From Sternotherus odoratus (lineage: Eukaryota; Chordata; Testudines; Kinosternidae): 64,000 nt of DNA. The DNA lies in assembly GCA_032164245.1 (NCBI GenBank), contig JAVMKO010000003.1:82194390-82258389 (forward strand), written 5' to 3'. Positions 38,248-54,748 of this stretch are shown piece by piece. The notes under the pieces are model-generated. The model saw only the letters and a list, made by a program, of their open reading frames with translations, did no database searches and was not told where the DNA came from. The number at the start of each line of letters is the position of its first letter. Positions within the stretch are counted from its first letter, which is position 1. The position numbers and the translations under genes are program-made.

Positions 38248-40729
38248 AATGGCATGGCCCTTTAAGAAAAGCTGTTCCCTGAAATAGAGCAGGTGGCATC
38301 CATGTTAAGATCATCTCCATTTATCAGTGTATCTCAGCACAGATGGACATCAACCAAAATTGCATGACATATTTTTTTTTCTACAAGTCTATACAAAGGC
38401 TGTTTTTAGAATATATAACTAAAGCTAGTATAGCTCTCAGCAGGATGCCTACTCTATATGATGTGTATATATATATAGTATTTCTGGGGCAAGGACAGCT
38501 GCACAGATGTTGTCAGAGATATGTGTGCACTTTTGCGTGAGCTAATGGGCTGGTTTCACTGGGAGCAGCAAAAGTGGTAACTGACATGCTTTTGAACAAT
38601 TTATGACCAGTGTACTATTGATCTATGCTGGAAGAGTGTCTAGCCTGGTTTTCTAACCACCAGAAGAGCAATTCAGACAATTCCACTATAACAAATGTTT
38701 CTCCATAACTTTCAGAAAACAGGCCATGAGGACAGACTTCTGAGGAAGTCTATTATTCACAAGCGCTGAAATGAAGAGATGCCGTCTAAGAAACTTTGCA
38801 GCCCTGCAAACACGTATGCATATGCTTGACTTTATGCACCCAGGAGTGGCAGCCAGGGATGTTGGGGTACCCCTCAGTGTGAAAGCATGAGAGGCAATTT
38901 ATAATGAGGCATGATACTGAAATCCCTTTCCCATTATGGAGCGTCTGAGCCAATATTTATACTGACTTTACTGGGTTCTGGAGCAAGCCCAAAGTCCATC
39001 ACATCAAGCAATGAAATCTGCCTACAAAAGGGCAAGGGGCAATTGGGGGTGCCCATTGTTCCTGTCCATTGTTGCCCATCTGCTGCCATCCAGAGTTGGA
39101 TGTCAATGCCTGGTGCAGGGAGGGAGCAGGTGAGTACAGTTTTATAGTAATGAGGCATTTTGTGTCTCAAAGGTGTTCCTGAATTCCTCCATTTCCGAGC
39201 TGCGGTAGACAAACAACCCTTGATGCAGCTGGTGTGTCAAATGTAAACATGTCAGTGAGGTGCTCCTGCAATGGTCTGAAAGGTGGGTGCGACCAGCGAA
39301 GGATGTTGCTAAAGAGGCTGCATCTGAGGTGGGATTTGTCTATGCAGCGGCACATTATCAGGTAAGAGAATTGTACATGACTATACAAACTCTGTCTGGA
39401 AGGGGAGCTGGAACTTTTGCTGAGAGGTCCTTTGGCCCTCACCTATTGGAAGCTTAAATAATCAAGTTGTGGAAGAATAATATGGAATTATTCCATGACA
39501 TGGGAGTTATCTTTGTATTACAACTACAGTATTCCAATCTTTCTTTTCCAGAAAAAAAAGTGGACTATATATTATAATGGCCACTGGATGTCACTCTTGA
39601 CCTAAATTCAGCTTCACTAGTGCAAACTGCCTCAGCAGAAAACAACAATGAATGCCTGGGTTAGAATTAAACCAAGGTGACTGGTTGGCTCTGAGAACTG
39701 ATAATGGGATGTCATCGATTTCTTCACCTCTGGATAATTGTAGTTAGAAGATAAGTAACATCTAACAGCTGTTATATGTTGTCAGCTGCTTGGTGGTTTT
39801 TACTTTCTAGTGTCTCGTGAACAGGCACCGAAAGTGCCACCACAACAGTGATTACTCAATAGCATCCTCTTTGACAGTCCCTGCACGATGGGTAAGGTCT
39901 GAATGGACATGGATTCTAAATTTCTGTCTTACTGTCAATGTCTTTATAGAACACACAAGAAACTATGAACCACTTGAACGCTTAAAGGTACCAGGAATGT
40001 TTCTGGCACCAGAACAAGCTACCTGAACAAGTCATATTTCAAGCCCTTGCTCCAAAGCATAGAAGCACTAGAGCATTTCAATAAATTTTTAAAAATTTTT
40101 AAATCAGGACAAAACAATATAATTTTCCCTCATCTCATTCTCAGAAATGGATGGACCATTTTTGTGAAAACTTTCCCCCAAAAAATCCAGTCTGAGGCCC
40201 ACACCTGGTATGAAAAATATCAGGCCAGATAGTAAAAATTTGGCAAAGTTATAAGTAACTGAAAAGAGGATGTTATAATGGGAAATATCAGGCAACCTGA
40301 ACCATAAATAGTGCTAGCCTATAAGAATGTCCCTCACATACCGTATCACACAAAATACTTTAGAAAGAGCATGCATGGAACAAAATATACTAATCGTAGG
40401 TCATAGAATACCTAATTCATTTTCAGAGAATGCAGACATTATAGAGCGAAGAGGAACACAGACTGGACTAGAATACCTTTATTCTGTGTACTTAAATATT
40501 TGTCAGTGTTCCCTTAACCTAATAATCCATCAAAACAGTATATCCAGAGCCATGGTACCCCAATGAATACAATTACGAAGTGTGTTGGTTAAAAATTACT
40601 GGTTCTGGAAATTGCCAGAACTCCATTGACTTTAAAAGAACAGCAACAATTTATTGCATTAGTCCATTAATTCAGTTTTATAGCTGAGCCACATTGAAGT
40701 TAAGGACTTGCTTAAAGTAACACATGAAG

Positions 40730-41491
40730 CCTGTGGCAGACTAGTTTTCCGAGACTGGTATGAAATATATGGCAGAATGGAGGGAAAATAGAGCTTGAGA
40801 CATACAATTCTTTCCCAATGAATTCAGTCACAAATTTAATGATTTCATTATCATTTAAACATGTGTCATCAGCATGGAAGCATGTTCTCTGGAATGGTGG
40901 CTGAAGTCTGAAGAGGCATATAAATGTTTGGCATATCTGGCATGTAAATAGCTTGCAGTGCCGGCTACAAAAGTCTTATGCAAATGCCTGTTTTCACTTT
41001 CTGGTGACATTGTAAATAAGAAGTGGGCAGCATTATCTCCCTTAAATGTAAACAAACTTGTTTTTCTTTGAGATTGGCTGAACGAGAAGTAGGACTGAGT
41101 GGACTTGTAGGACTAAAACTTTGTTTTGTTTTTGAGCACAGTTATGTAACAAAAAAATCCGACTTTTGTAAGGTTCATTTTCACAACAAAGAGATTGCAC
41201 TACAGTACTTGTAAGTTGAAAAATAGTTTTTTTTTGTTTTATCATTTTTACACTGCAAATATTTATAAAAAATATATAAAGTGAGCATGTACACTTTTTA
41301 TCCTGTGTTGTAATTGAAAACAATATATTTGAAAATGTAGGAAAAAATCAAAAAATATTTAATAAATATCAGTTGGTATTCTATTTTTAAGTGTGATTAA
41401 AACTGCAATTAATCGTGATTAATTTTTTTTAATCAGGATTAATTTTTTTTAGTTAATTGTGTATGCTAACTGCAATTAATTGACAGCCCTA
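40730..41491 (-). mobile_element. second copy of the hAT element, 5' part only
   Basis: Shares with 25.6-26.64 kb the blocks CAGCATGGAAGCAT...CTCTGGAATGGTGG, TAGGACTGAGTGGAC, and AGAGATTGCACTACA. The plus-strand right end, TTGACAGCCCTA, is an intact terminal repeat of the AGGGCTGTCAA type. The transposase half is missing. Confidence 0.7.
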
Positions 41492-42022
41492 AAAGTAATT
41501 AAACATGATAAAATCAGATTTTACCTTCATATGTGGCTGCCATATGTTACATTCTGAAAGAGTAAAGTGCAGACAGGCTATTCACCTTTCTTTTAATAAT
41601 AATAGAAACAATATGCTTGGAAACACCAAAATTTGTAGACATACTTACACTTCAGCTATAGTGTAATTATCCAAAGAATTGTATAACATGCAGAATTGCA
41701 AATGGATTTGCTAAAAGAATCCCAAACCACTCATTAAAAGCTGCACAGACGCCTATGACTCACTTAAATCCAACTTTTCTTTATCACTAAGTTCTCTAGT
41801 GTTTTTCTTGAAAGCTAAGGAAGTATTTAGATTGCTTTTGTTATTGTAGAGCTGCAATTTAATGGTTGCAACTTCACACTAATGCAGAGGAGACACTAAG
41901 GCAAAGGCAGTGTGCACCACAAAATATACATTATTCATTTATTTTTAACAAGTGCAGTTCACTTTAATCATACATGAATTAAGGATATTAGTAACATTTT
42001 AATAATATCTTATTAATTGGAA

Positions 42023-42987
42023 TCTATATATATAAAAGTCAAATGGTGTATGTATGCGTGTATGTATGTATGTATGAACGCTTACTCCTTCCACACCGTT
42101 TGAGCTAGAGACTTGAAATTTGGTACAGTTATAGGTCTTAGGATCCTAATCAGGGTAAGAGTCGAAAATTTTTCAAATCTAACCTCTGACGCCCCCAGGG
42201 GTGAAATTATTTAAGGGCCAATCACATCAGCTGGGCAGCTGCTGTTCTCTGTGACATAGTTATGATGTCATAATACCCCCTCCAACAGACCCCGCAGTCG
42301 CTCAGCTCTCTGCCCCCTCCCCCCTCCAACGGACCCCGGAATCCCTCGGCTCTCTGCCCCCTCCCCCCTCCAACGGACCCCGGAATCCCTCAGCTCTCTG
42401 CCCCCTCCCCACCTCTGACGGACCCGAGTTGGGTTTGGTCGGAGGGTAAGTGAGGTAGGGGTGTCGGGTTTGGTCGGGGGGTGAGGTGGGGGTGTCGGGT
42501 TTGGTCGGGGGGGTAAGTGAGCCGGGGGTGTCGGGTTTGGTCTGGGGGAGTGGGAAGGTGTCGGGGTGGGTGAGGGGTGAGGGGTGGGTGTTGGGGTTGG
42601 TCAAGGGGTGTTGGGTTTGGTGGGGGGGGTAAGGTGAGGGTGTCGGGTTTGTTTGTGGTGGTAGGTAGGGGTGTCGGGTTTGGTTGGGGGGGGAAGTGAG
42701 GTGGGTGTGTCAGGTTTGGTCTACGGGGGTGAGGTGTGGGTGTTGGTCAGGGGGTGTTGGTAGGGGGGTGACGTGGGGGTGTTGGGTTTGGGTGGGGGGG
42801 TGAAAATGTGAGTCGGGGTTGGTCGAGGGTAAGTGAGGTGGGGGTGTCGGGTTTGGTCGGGGGGTGAGGTGGGGGTGTCAGGTTTGCTCTCTGCCCCCTC
42901 CCCCCTCCAACGGATCCCACACTCGCTCAGCTCTCTGTCCCCTCCCCACTTCTGACGGACCCGAGCAACGCCGGGTATTTTCGCTAG
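42023..42987 (+). mobile_element. Helitron-like non-autonomous element carrying a minisatellite
   Basis: It starts A|TCTATATATATAAAAGTC and ends CGGGTATTTTCGCTAG|T, the TC...CTRR ends and A/T insertion site expected of Helitrons. An ACCCG...CGGGT hairpin lies about 10 nt before the terminal CTAG. The interior has three 45-bp C-rich units (about 42275-42420) and a G-rich minisatellite. No helicase or Rep protein is encoded. Confidence 0.8.
42420..42890 (+). repeat. G-rich minisatellite, about 30-bp unit
   Basis: More than ten degenerate copies of a unit around GGTGTCGGGTTTGGTCGGGG followed by a GTGAGGTGG-type segment. It lies wholly inside the Helitron-like element. Confidence 0.85.
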
Positions 42988-43239
42988 TCCTCTAATAAAA
43001 TCCAGTAATATTTTAGTAATTGGAATCCTCGTTACAACAGTGTTGTATGTGCAAATTGTGCATTGACAGATTTTGCTGACATCACTTGTGCACAGCTGAA
43101 AGTGTTATGTTGTAAACTCATTGCTTCTCTGCAATGTTAGGTTAATGTATTAAAATAATTACATGGGCGAGATCCTTAGCCGATGTAAACTGACACAGCT
43201 TCATTGGAGGACCTGGCCTTTTATGTATGTAGAGTTTAT

Positions 43240-43553
43240 AGCTCTGAGCAGTGTGTCTGGAGACCTCAACACTCTGCCCCGCAGGAGCTCACAGCCCCAG
43301 CCCCTTACCATGTTGCTCAGAGTGGTAAGAGCTCAGGCCACACTGGAGCCAGTCCCATTGCTGCAGCACTGCCCTGGAGCAGTGGGCCAGAGCACTGGTG
43401 GGAGTCTAAAGCTGCGGAGGAGGGGGGACAGCAGGGGAGGCGCCAAGAGCAGCTTCCTCAGCCAGGAGCTCAGGGGCCGGGCAGGACAGTTCCCCAGGCC
43501 GGATGTGGCCTGTAGTTTGCCCACCCCTGCACTAGAGGAATCACCCACATGGG
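43240..43553. mobile_element. partial hAT-like MITE
   Basis: The right end GTAGTTTGCCCACCCCTGCA is a known type of hAT terminal repeat. The matching left end was not found, so the left boundary is approximate. Confidence 0.4.
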
Positions 43554-44037
43554 CAGTAGCATTGATGTAAGCAGGGCTGAAGTGTTTAACTAAATGAGTC
43601 CTGAAAATCTACTTGGATTTATGTCTCCATTACAGGGTGGTAAGATCCCAGAGCCCCACGTTCACTAGTGCTTTGGCCCAAGTACAGCGTCGCTACTGTA
43701 ATGCTCGTAGATTGTGTAGTACAGATGAACGGAGAAAATGTCTATGAAAGAGCATTAGAAAGGATTGAGGCCAGAACAAACCCCCTCAACATCAGGCATC
43801 ATCCCCCATTGTAATTGTATGTAGTGCTTGTGTATACTAGAAAGTGGTCTCACTTTAGCAGTATAACCCCTGAGAGCTAAGAGTTGTACTGGTGTAGGAG
43901 TACTTGTGACAGTATAGCTATTCCCATAGGAAGAACTATACAGGTAAGGCACCTTTACATTGGTGTAACCATATCCACACACAGACTTATCAGAAATCAC
44001 ATCCCTAATCAAAATAGTTATGCCAGTGTAACTTACA

Positions 44038-44043
44038 TTTATT
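44038..44043 (-). terminator. candidate SGK1 polyadenylation signal AATAAA
   Basis: This perfect AATAAA on the minus strand lies 1163 nt after the stop codon. It sits at the edge of a repeat-like stretch (about 43.8-44.05 kb), so its use is uncertain. Confidence 0.45.
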
Positions 44044-45205
44044 CTTGACTTCAGCAAAGGCCTAGTTTAAACTAACGATAGAGAGTCTGGATTTGCTTTT
44101 TAAACCCTTGGGAAAAAAAATCACGAACTTGACTGAATTTGTGAAGGAAAGGAGATTTTTACATGGGGGGGAAAAAAACCTGACAGTTTACAGAAATTTT
44201 CTCAAGATTTTACTGCAAACCAATGGGTTTGGTCACCAGAAAAAGTACATAACTATATTAATCACATTACAATGATGGTGTACATTACAAGCCTGGCTGT
44301 AAGTTTAAATATACATGTAGAGTTACAACTGAATGTACAGACTTTTTTTTTTTTTTTTACAATACATACAATGGAACACTCCCTCCCCTCCCCCATAATG
44401 CCCACTTTACAGATGACAACTTTAAAAAACAAAGAAACCAACAGCTTTGACCAACTGCAGCTGGGGCATTTTGGTCCATAAAAACCTTTCTAAAAATAGA
44501 AACTTTTCATAGCAGCAATGCTTTCTTCAAGCATTTGGATATAATTAATTATGAGCCCATTTCAATAATTTTAGTTAACTGTATATTTACAAAACAAAAT
44601 CAGTTTCTACACTTAATTTATCTTCCAAATATGGAAGAAACAAACAATGCCCCACATTGTAGTGTCCTGCAAGTGTCACATTGATGCTTTAAACTAAGAC
44701 CCTCTGTAGTATGCATATCACACTCATACCATTTGTTCACATAGTAAACCCACATCACTGAACTGAGAAACACTCTGGAACAGGAAAAGTTTGGAGCTTA
44801 ACTCGATCTCGTCAGAAAAAAAGGCACGTTTCATAAAATCCTCGTCACCTCCAGGTCTTCAGGCCAAGGGTTTTCAGAACATTCTTTCCAAACACCAGGT
44901 TATTATTCCTACAATCTACCTCAGCAGACTATGGCAACAGTCACTTCTTATGTTCTTTCCCAAGGAGATAGCACCACTTTGGGGAAAGAACTAATCGAAA
45001 TGCTTGTCAGCTTGTTTAGAGGAGTTATGTGCTGTTCAAAAAAAAAAAAAAAAAAAAGCTTCCAGCAGACAGTGTAGTTGAAATTAAGGCTGCAAAGCTG
45101 CCATGGTGATGTGCAAATTCTGTTTCAAGATGATTGGTCAACTGGCAGCTCAGCCAGAAGGCCAATATAATAATTAAAACCAAGAAAAGAAAGGAAAACA
45201 AATGT
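44038..45205 (-). other. SGK1 3'UTR (end uncertain)
   Basis: The sequence follows the SGK1 stop codon. A long 3'UTR of about 1 kb is usual for SGK1. It includes a run of 20 T on the mRNA strand (45038-45057) and a run of 18 A (44343-44360). The only canonical AATAAA on the minus strand that I found between the stop and 44.0 kb is at 44038-44043; a GATAAA variant lies near 44610. The distal end is therefore inferred, and the real cleavage site may be nearer the stop. Confidence 0.6.
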
Positions 45206-50058
<4,853 letters not shown>

Positions 50059-50187
50059 TGCTGAGCTGGGATGTGGGTCAGGGAAGAATAATCCAAGCGG
50101 ATGAATGGGTTAGTCCAGGGGAGCGCGGGCTGCTCTCCGTGCAGCCGGTGATCAATGCAATTCTGCTGCTCGGCTGGCTGAAGGGGT

Positions 50188-50194
50188 TTATATA
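50188..50194 (-). promoter_or_regulatory. SGK1 TATA box (TATATAA)
   Basis: The minus strand reads CTCTATATAAACCCC, about 130 bp upstream of the canonical SGK1 ATG. This predicts a start site near 50160 and a 5'UTR of roughly 100 nt, in line with the TATA-driven canonical promoter of mammalian SGK1. Confidence 0.85.
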
Positions 50195-51125
50195 GAGACC
50201 GCGCCGCGGGGGGAGGAGAGGGAGGGACCAGCTAAGAACAACAATGCGGAAGAGCGAGTCTGGCTTCCCGGCGCCCAGGACGGCTCGGACTCGGACAGCT
50301 GGCGCCCGGCCCTTGGCGCTGCCCCACCCGGCCCGGCTTCTTTGACGCGAGAAGGAGCCGGGGCAGGAACCGGCCGGCAGGAAGCCGGGCGCTCTGCAGG
50401 TCAGGGCGGTGCGTTGCCGTACAATACAACAAAGCGCTGGGATCACTGTCACCCCGCTATTCCGCCGCCCCGCTGCACCCAGCAATAAAAAGCCTGCACC
50501 GGACTGGCTCGAGCGGCGCAGCACCGGCTCCCTGTCCCTGTCCTCCTGCGTCCGTTTCCCCCTGGCCTGTTTCTTTCGCTTCAAAAACTCCAGCGAGGGA
50601 AACGCTGAAGTCAGCGGATGCTTGTGGCCCACGTGTATCCCGCGCTTAGCCCGATACGTTTCAATAGGGGGAGGCAAAGGAAAGTCCATTAAACTAAATG
50701 GCCCTGTGAGCAGCTTGCAAATGTTGGCACCTCGTCGCTCAAAGCAAACAACTTCAACGGGAGTCCTTTGTCTCTAGGGCTGGAGATCAGTCAGCTGTTG
50801 TCACACCGATTAATGGGAAGATTGCCATGGGAGAGCCACCTGGATGCACCCCTCATGTAACTAAACCCCCACCCCACCCCAAGTTACAGCAACACATTTA
50901 AAGGGGGAGGATCGGAGTTTCTTACCAAGCCTCGTTACAAGCAAAAACTCCCTTTCTCGGGCGCGGCCAACTCCTCCAGCCTGAGCCGTTTTTCGCTGTA
51001 CGGTGGGACTGTGGCTTGTTTCGCCCTTGGGCGGAGGAGAATAGCTTTCGGCAGCAGCAGTTTGAGCTGCTGCCGGGGAGTGAAGGGCGATAAGAAACTC
51101 TGGCGTTTCCTTGAAGGAGGCGCGA

Positions 51126-51132
51126 TGACTCA
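51126..51132. promoter_or_regulatory. AP-1 consensus TGACTCA upstream of SGK1
   Basis: A perfect TGACTCA lies about 970 bp upstream of the inferred start site, two bases from an imperfect glucocorticoid-response-like element. Binding is inferred from sequence alone. Confidence 0.5.
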
Positions 51133-51134
51133 GG

Positions 51135-51149
51135 AGAACAAGATTTCCT
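51135..51149. promoter_or_regulatory. imperfect glucocorticoid-response-like element
   Basis: The sequence is AGAACA-AGA-TTTCCT: a perfect left half-site, the correct 3-bp spacer and a right half matching TGTTCT at four of six bases. It lies about 975 bp upstream of the inferred SGK1 start, close to where the functional element is described in mammals (about -1 kb). A further AGAACA half-site occurs about 40 bp away. Confidence 0.4.
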
Positions 51150-51730
51150 GCCCAGCTTGCAGGAGAACATGTCCCTTGTGTGCATTGCCCGGGTCCCGGC
51201 CGGGACGGTACAGAAAATGCTTTTTAATTCTTTGGGCCGACGAGGGAAACAGCCAACGAGACATGCACCTCCCTAGGACTTGGGAGAGGAGGGAGGGAAT
51301 AAGGGAAAGGGGGACAGGGATGTGGAGCTCAGGGGGTTGCACATACAGTTTGCATTTGCAAAAGGACAAAAGACACCTCCTCGAGCTGAGATTTCAACGT
51401 CATTGGCGCACTTTCTGGGCCGGGGTTCATTGTTGCCTTGCAGTGGCATTGGGGGACACGTGGGTTTTGCTTATGAATGAAGGTTCTGCGGGGAGACGAC
51501 TGGTGACCTGGGGTGGGGGTGACACGGAGGCTAGTGGGGTGGTGGGTGCACTTGGTAGAGTAGGTGAGTCTTGCAGGGTGGAGGAAGCGTGTGGGGAAAG
51601 GGCCGCGTTTCAGTTGCGGCGGGCCACACTCCGATTCACTTCATGTATTGCGGTTTTGAAGGAGCGTCCCTCAAAATAGTGAAATGCCCCCCGCCCCACC
51701 CCGTTATAATACTGCGCATCAGAGGCGGGT

Positions 51731-51740
51731 GGGACTTTCC
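51731..51740. promoter_or_regulatory. kappaB consensus GGGACTTTCC
   Basis: This is an exact match to a canonical NF-kappaB decamer, about 1.57 kb upstream of the inferred SGK1 start in GC-rich sequence. A lone 10-mer match can be chance. Confidence 0.35.
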
Positions 51741-54236
51741 ATCACAGGAGGATTCTTTGGCATGTACTCCAGCTTGGAATATGATTGAGCTGCCCCGTGC
51801 TCCCGCAATGAATTTGCCCCCCTGTGTGCATCTCCCCCCTCCCCATAACCATTGGCCGGCGTGCCCCTATAGCTCTTTGATTCGTGTCTCTAAGTACAGT
51901 ACTCTCTGAGAGAGGGAGAGACAGAGAGAGACCTAGCACCAAGGGGGGGGGGGGGGAGGTGAAGGCTACATCAAGATATGCAGTCGTTCTCTGCTGCTCT
52001 GAGACTTTCCATACGCGGAAAGTCGTTCAACGACACCACCCTGCTGCATAAGAAGTTTTAAGGCAGAGAATGAAGGAGTTGCTGCCGGCCGGCTCCCCGC
52101 CTCGCGTGTCTCTGGAAGGGCTCCCCACACCCCTTCCCAGACAGATCCGGGACCCTGAAGCTGGATCGCCTCTCCTAGCGTGTGAAGGGGCTTTCCGAAC
52201 GAGAGGAAAGCGCCACGCCAAAGCCACAGCTGGCTTTGAAGAGAGGCGGGGTCGCTCAGTTCTGCTCAGTTCCTCCGAGCTCCGGTTTCTTCCACTTCTT
52301 GCTTTGCCTAGCTGGGTTGCAAAACCGCCTCTTCTGGACTAATCCGAGCAAGGCAGCGTCGCAAATTGCAATCACCTGCTAACTCGGCGGCGCAGCAAGG
52401 CAGCTCGCCCCGTTTGTTCCCTTTATTCTCGGGATTCCCGTACAAATAACCCCTTCCCCCCTCGCCAGGCGGAAAGCGGGTTATCCCCAAACCCCGAATC
52501 GCTCCCTGTGCATTGCTCTGGGCCGGCATTGCTTGTTCCCCGGGCTGCACCCCCATTATTTCCTCCTGGCTACACAATGTAGCGCTCTTCAGCCCCGGGC
52601 GGCACAAGCTGGCATATGCAATGGAGACGCGCATCTGCCGACTGCTCCCGAGGGCCAAAGCGCCTCATTCCTCCGCTACTCTCTGCAAACTGCCAGCGCT
52701 TTCTCCTGCCCCAGGGGGCTCCAGTCCCTGTGCACCGCAGCATTCCTCACGCCACATGCTATTGCTGCACCACGCAGCACCCCCTGTCTGCCCTCCTGCC
52801 CCCCGGACTCGCCCCACCCCAGCGCCCCGCAGGCTGCGAGCCCCTTTCCCCTGTGACACCTCTGCCAGGGACTCTTGCCCATCCTGCCCTGGCTGTACCC
52901 CGGCTCTCTAGCGCCTTCCCCCAGCTCCTGCTTGGCTGCAGCGGCCGCTCGCTTGCGAACATCCGCTGTCAGCGTTGCCCTGTCAAAGCGCCTGTCCCTG
53001 TTTCCCCGCAGACCTCACGCCACCCCCGTTAAAGAGCAACAGCGCTGGAATTGCAGTCTCGGCTCAGTCGCTGTTGTACCGCCCGGGGGGGGGTTCGGGT
53101 CTCCTTCCTCTTTTGGTGGAAAGGTCATTAAAGTCCTTATCAAATGGCAGGTACTCAGCCCACTCGGCTCTCCAACCAACCAGGAAGATCACTGTGACCA
53201 GCGAAGGTTTCTTCTCAGAGCCTTAAACAAGCCAGAGCGAGATTGTAACGATTTTTAAATGAGACCAACCTCTTAATGAAGGCTTCTCTTCTTTGCCTCT
53301 CATTTCTCTCTCTCTCTCTCCCCTCTTAAGATCCCACCACAGTAGTTTTGAACCAGGGCTCTGGCTGGGTTCTTATGTATTGCTATAATCCCGAATAACC
53401 TCCCCTCCTTGGCCGGCCTGGAGCTGAAGGGAAGTGGTGAAAAACTAGCGGCTGATTTTGCTCGCTGGTGCTGCCCAGTTTATGAACCCCATATTCAAGG
53501 TGATTTACATACAGATCAGTGGAGTTCAACACTGGTCACGCCGCACACTCTGCCCCGTTGCAACACAGCCCTGAGCGTGCCAATAAACACCGGTTTATTA
53601 CACACCGGTGCGGCAGCTAGAAATGCAGGTCTGCTGGCATTGACCTGGCAGCAGCAATCACCCAGGGCGAATCCCCTGCACCCCCGGCCCGCAGCCTGCT
53701 CCATGCCCAAGGGGCGAGGGTTTGCTGTCTGCACCGCCACAGTTTGCCTGCTGGCTCCCTGTCAAAACGATCAAAGAGCAAAGAAGAGGAGTCGCCGTCG
53801 TGTTAGCTGTCGGGACGGAAAAGGAGCAGGGGCCAGGCTCTTTGGCTTGGTGGGACACCCCCCACCCCGCTTCCCCGCCCCGCCCTTCGCTTCCATCCTC
53901 TTTCTGCCGCAGGAGGAGACAGCCGGGCTCCCGAGTTTATCGTGTAAACGGACAGAGTGGAGTTGTTCAGACTGGCGTTCCCTGCCCACCGGATAGCGGC
54001 CGGGTGGAACAGGCGCCCCCCTGTCCAATCCTGGCATCGAAATACTTCCCAACAGGAAAGCGAGGGATATATCGGGCTCTCCCTCCCCCTAGTCTCTTGC
54101 CCGGTTGTAGCCTATTGAGGTGTCTTTTCCTCTCTCGCCGCCTCTCCCTGCGCACACAATAGGCACATGTCCCCCGTCTGCAGACAGAGCCGCCAGCGCG
54201 CTCTTCAATGGCATCCGCCGCCTCATTGGCTGTCGG

Positions 54237-54250
54237 CCAGTAGGGGGCGA
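54237..54250. promoter_or_regulatory. CTCF-like core motif
   Basis: CCAGTAGGGGGCGA agrees with the CTCF core at most positions. It sits at the distal edge of the GC-rich region upstream of SGK1, 8 bp from an inverted CCAAT box (ATTGG, 54225-54229). Confidence 0.45.
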
Positions 54251-54745
54251 TCATGCTTTCTCCCGCGGAAGCAGAACTATACAACCTGGCTCGTGTGGGA
54301 TTTTTACATACTGCTGTAGTCAATTCCCAACCGCAATCCTACATGGCAGACTTTCGCACTGGAAAGATGTGCTCCTTAAGGCCGAGGAAAAGACCCATTT
54401 GTTTCTCTTTATTTAGTGGATCGTTTTCCCTGAGGACGCAGGGAAGGCTTAGCGCTGTCTATCCTGCCCTGATTTTTACCTTGTCTCTTCAATTTTGCCT
54501 TAATCCCAAAGGAAAATAAAACAAAATCAACAGACTGCCACTCCCCCTGCTCAGGTGGCATAGTGATGGGTGCAATATAACAATACATGATGCGTCCCTA
54601 TATTTAGTTTCCAACACAATTAACCCTTTCCTCCTTTTAAAAGATTGGTCTAATCTGCTGCCTCTCCCTATTTTTAAAAGGGTATTTCCATCACAAAACT
54701 CTTGAATTTTATGTAGGAATATGCACAATCACCTATATGAGAGGA

Positions 54746-54748
<3 letters not shown>

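Larger units (their letters stand above)
17116..44037. other. intergenic region between SLC2A12 and SGK1
   Basis: About 27 kb separates the SLC2A12 exon 1 from the SGK1 3' end. No gene was recognised. It holds the transposons listed individually, GC-rich islands at 22.7-23.0 kb and 30.4-31.3 kb, a CA-rich minisatellite at 23.06-23.34 kb, a C-rich degenerate repeat at 35.33-35.59 kb, and unassigned AT-rich sequence, for example 14.1-16.9 kb of the flanking intron and 36-40.7 kb here. Part of 17.1-17.3 kb should be the SLC2A12 5'UTR and promoter; no TATA box or CpG island is obvious there. Confidence 0.8.
50196..54450 (-). promoter_or_regulatory. GC-rich SGK1 promoter and upstream CpG-rich region
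   Basis: Compared with the AT-rich flanks, this 4.2-kb stretch is GC-rich with many CpGs, notably around 50.2-51.3 kb and 52.0-54.3 kb. No protein of known family was recognised in its many overlapping open frames. Two CACGTG E-boxes occur (50630-50635, 51457-51462). In human, alternative SGK1 first exons lie a few kb upstream of the canonical start; I could not recognise their N-terminal sequences here. The drop in GC near 54.4 kb marks the end. Confidence 0.6.

Noticed and set aside
42275..42890. CRISPR-like array
   Set aside because: Direct repeats without unique spacers of constant length, in a vertebrate genome, inside a Helitron-like element: this is a minisatellite.
50078..50689. 203-codon minus-strand open frame upstream of SGK1
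   Set aside because: It overlaps the TATA box and 5'UTR, is compositionally driven by GC-rich sequence and has no family resemblance.
51011..51679. 222-codon plus-strand open frame in the SGK1 upstream region
   Set aside because: It lies in GC-rich promoter sequence; no recognisable domain, and overlapping frames are open in both directions.
50200..54400. alternative SGK1 first exons known from human
   Set aside because: I looked for the N-termini of the longer human isoforms joining exon 2 at 49810 and did not recognise them. Their absence is not proven without alignment or transcripts.
52513..54416. multiple 90-195-codon open frames on both strands
   Set aside because: CpG-rich sequence lacks stops by composition. 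None shows a known family or splice context.
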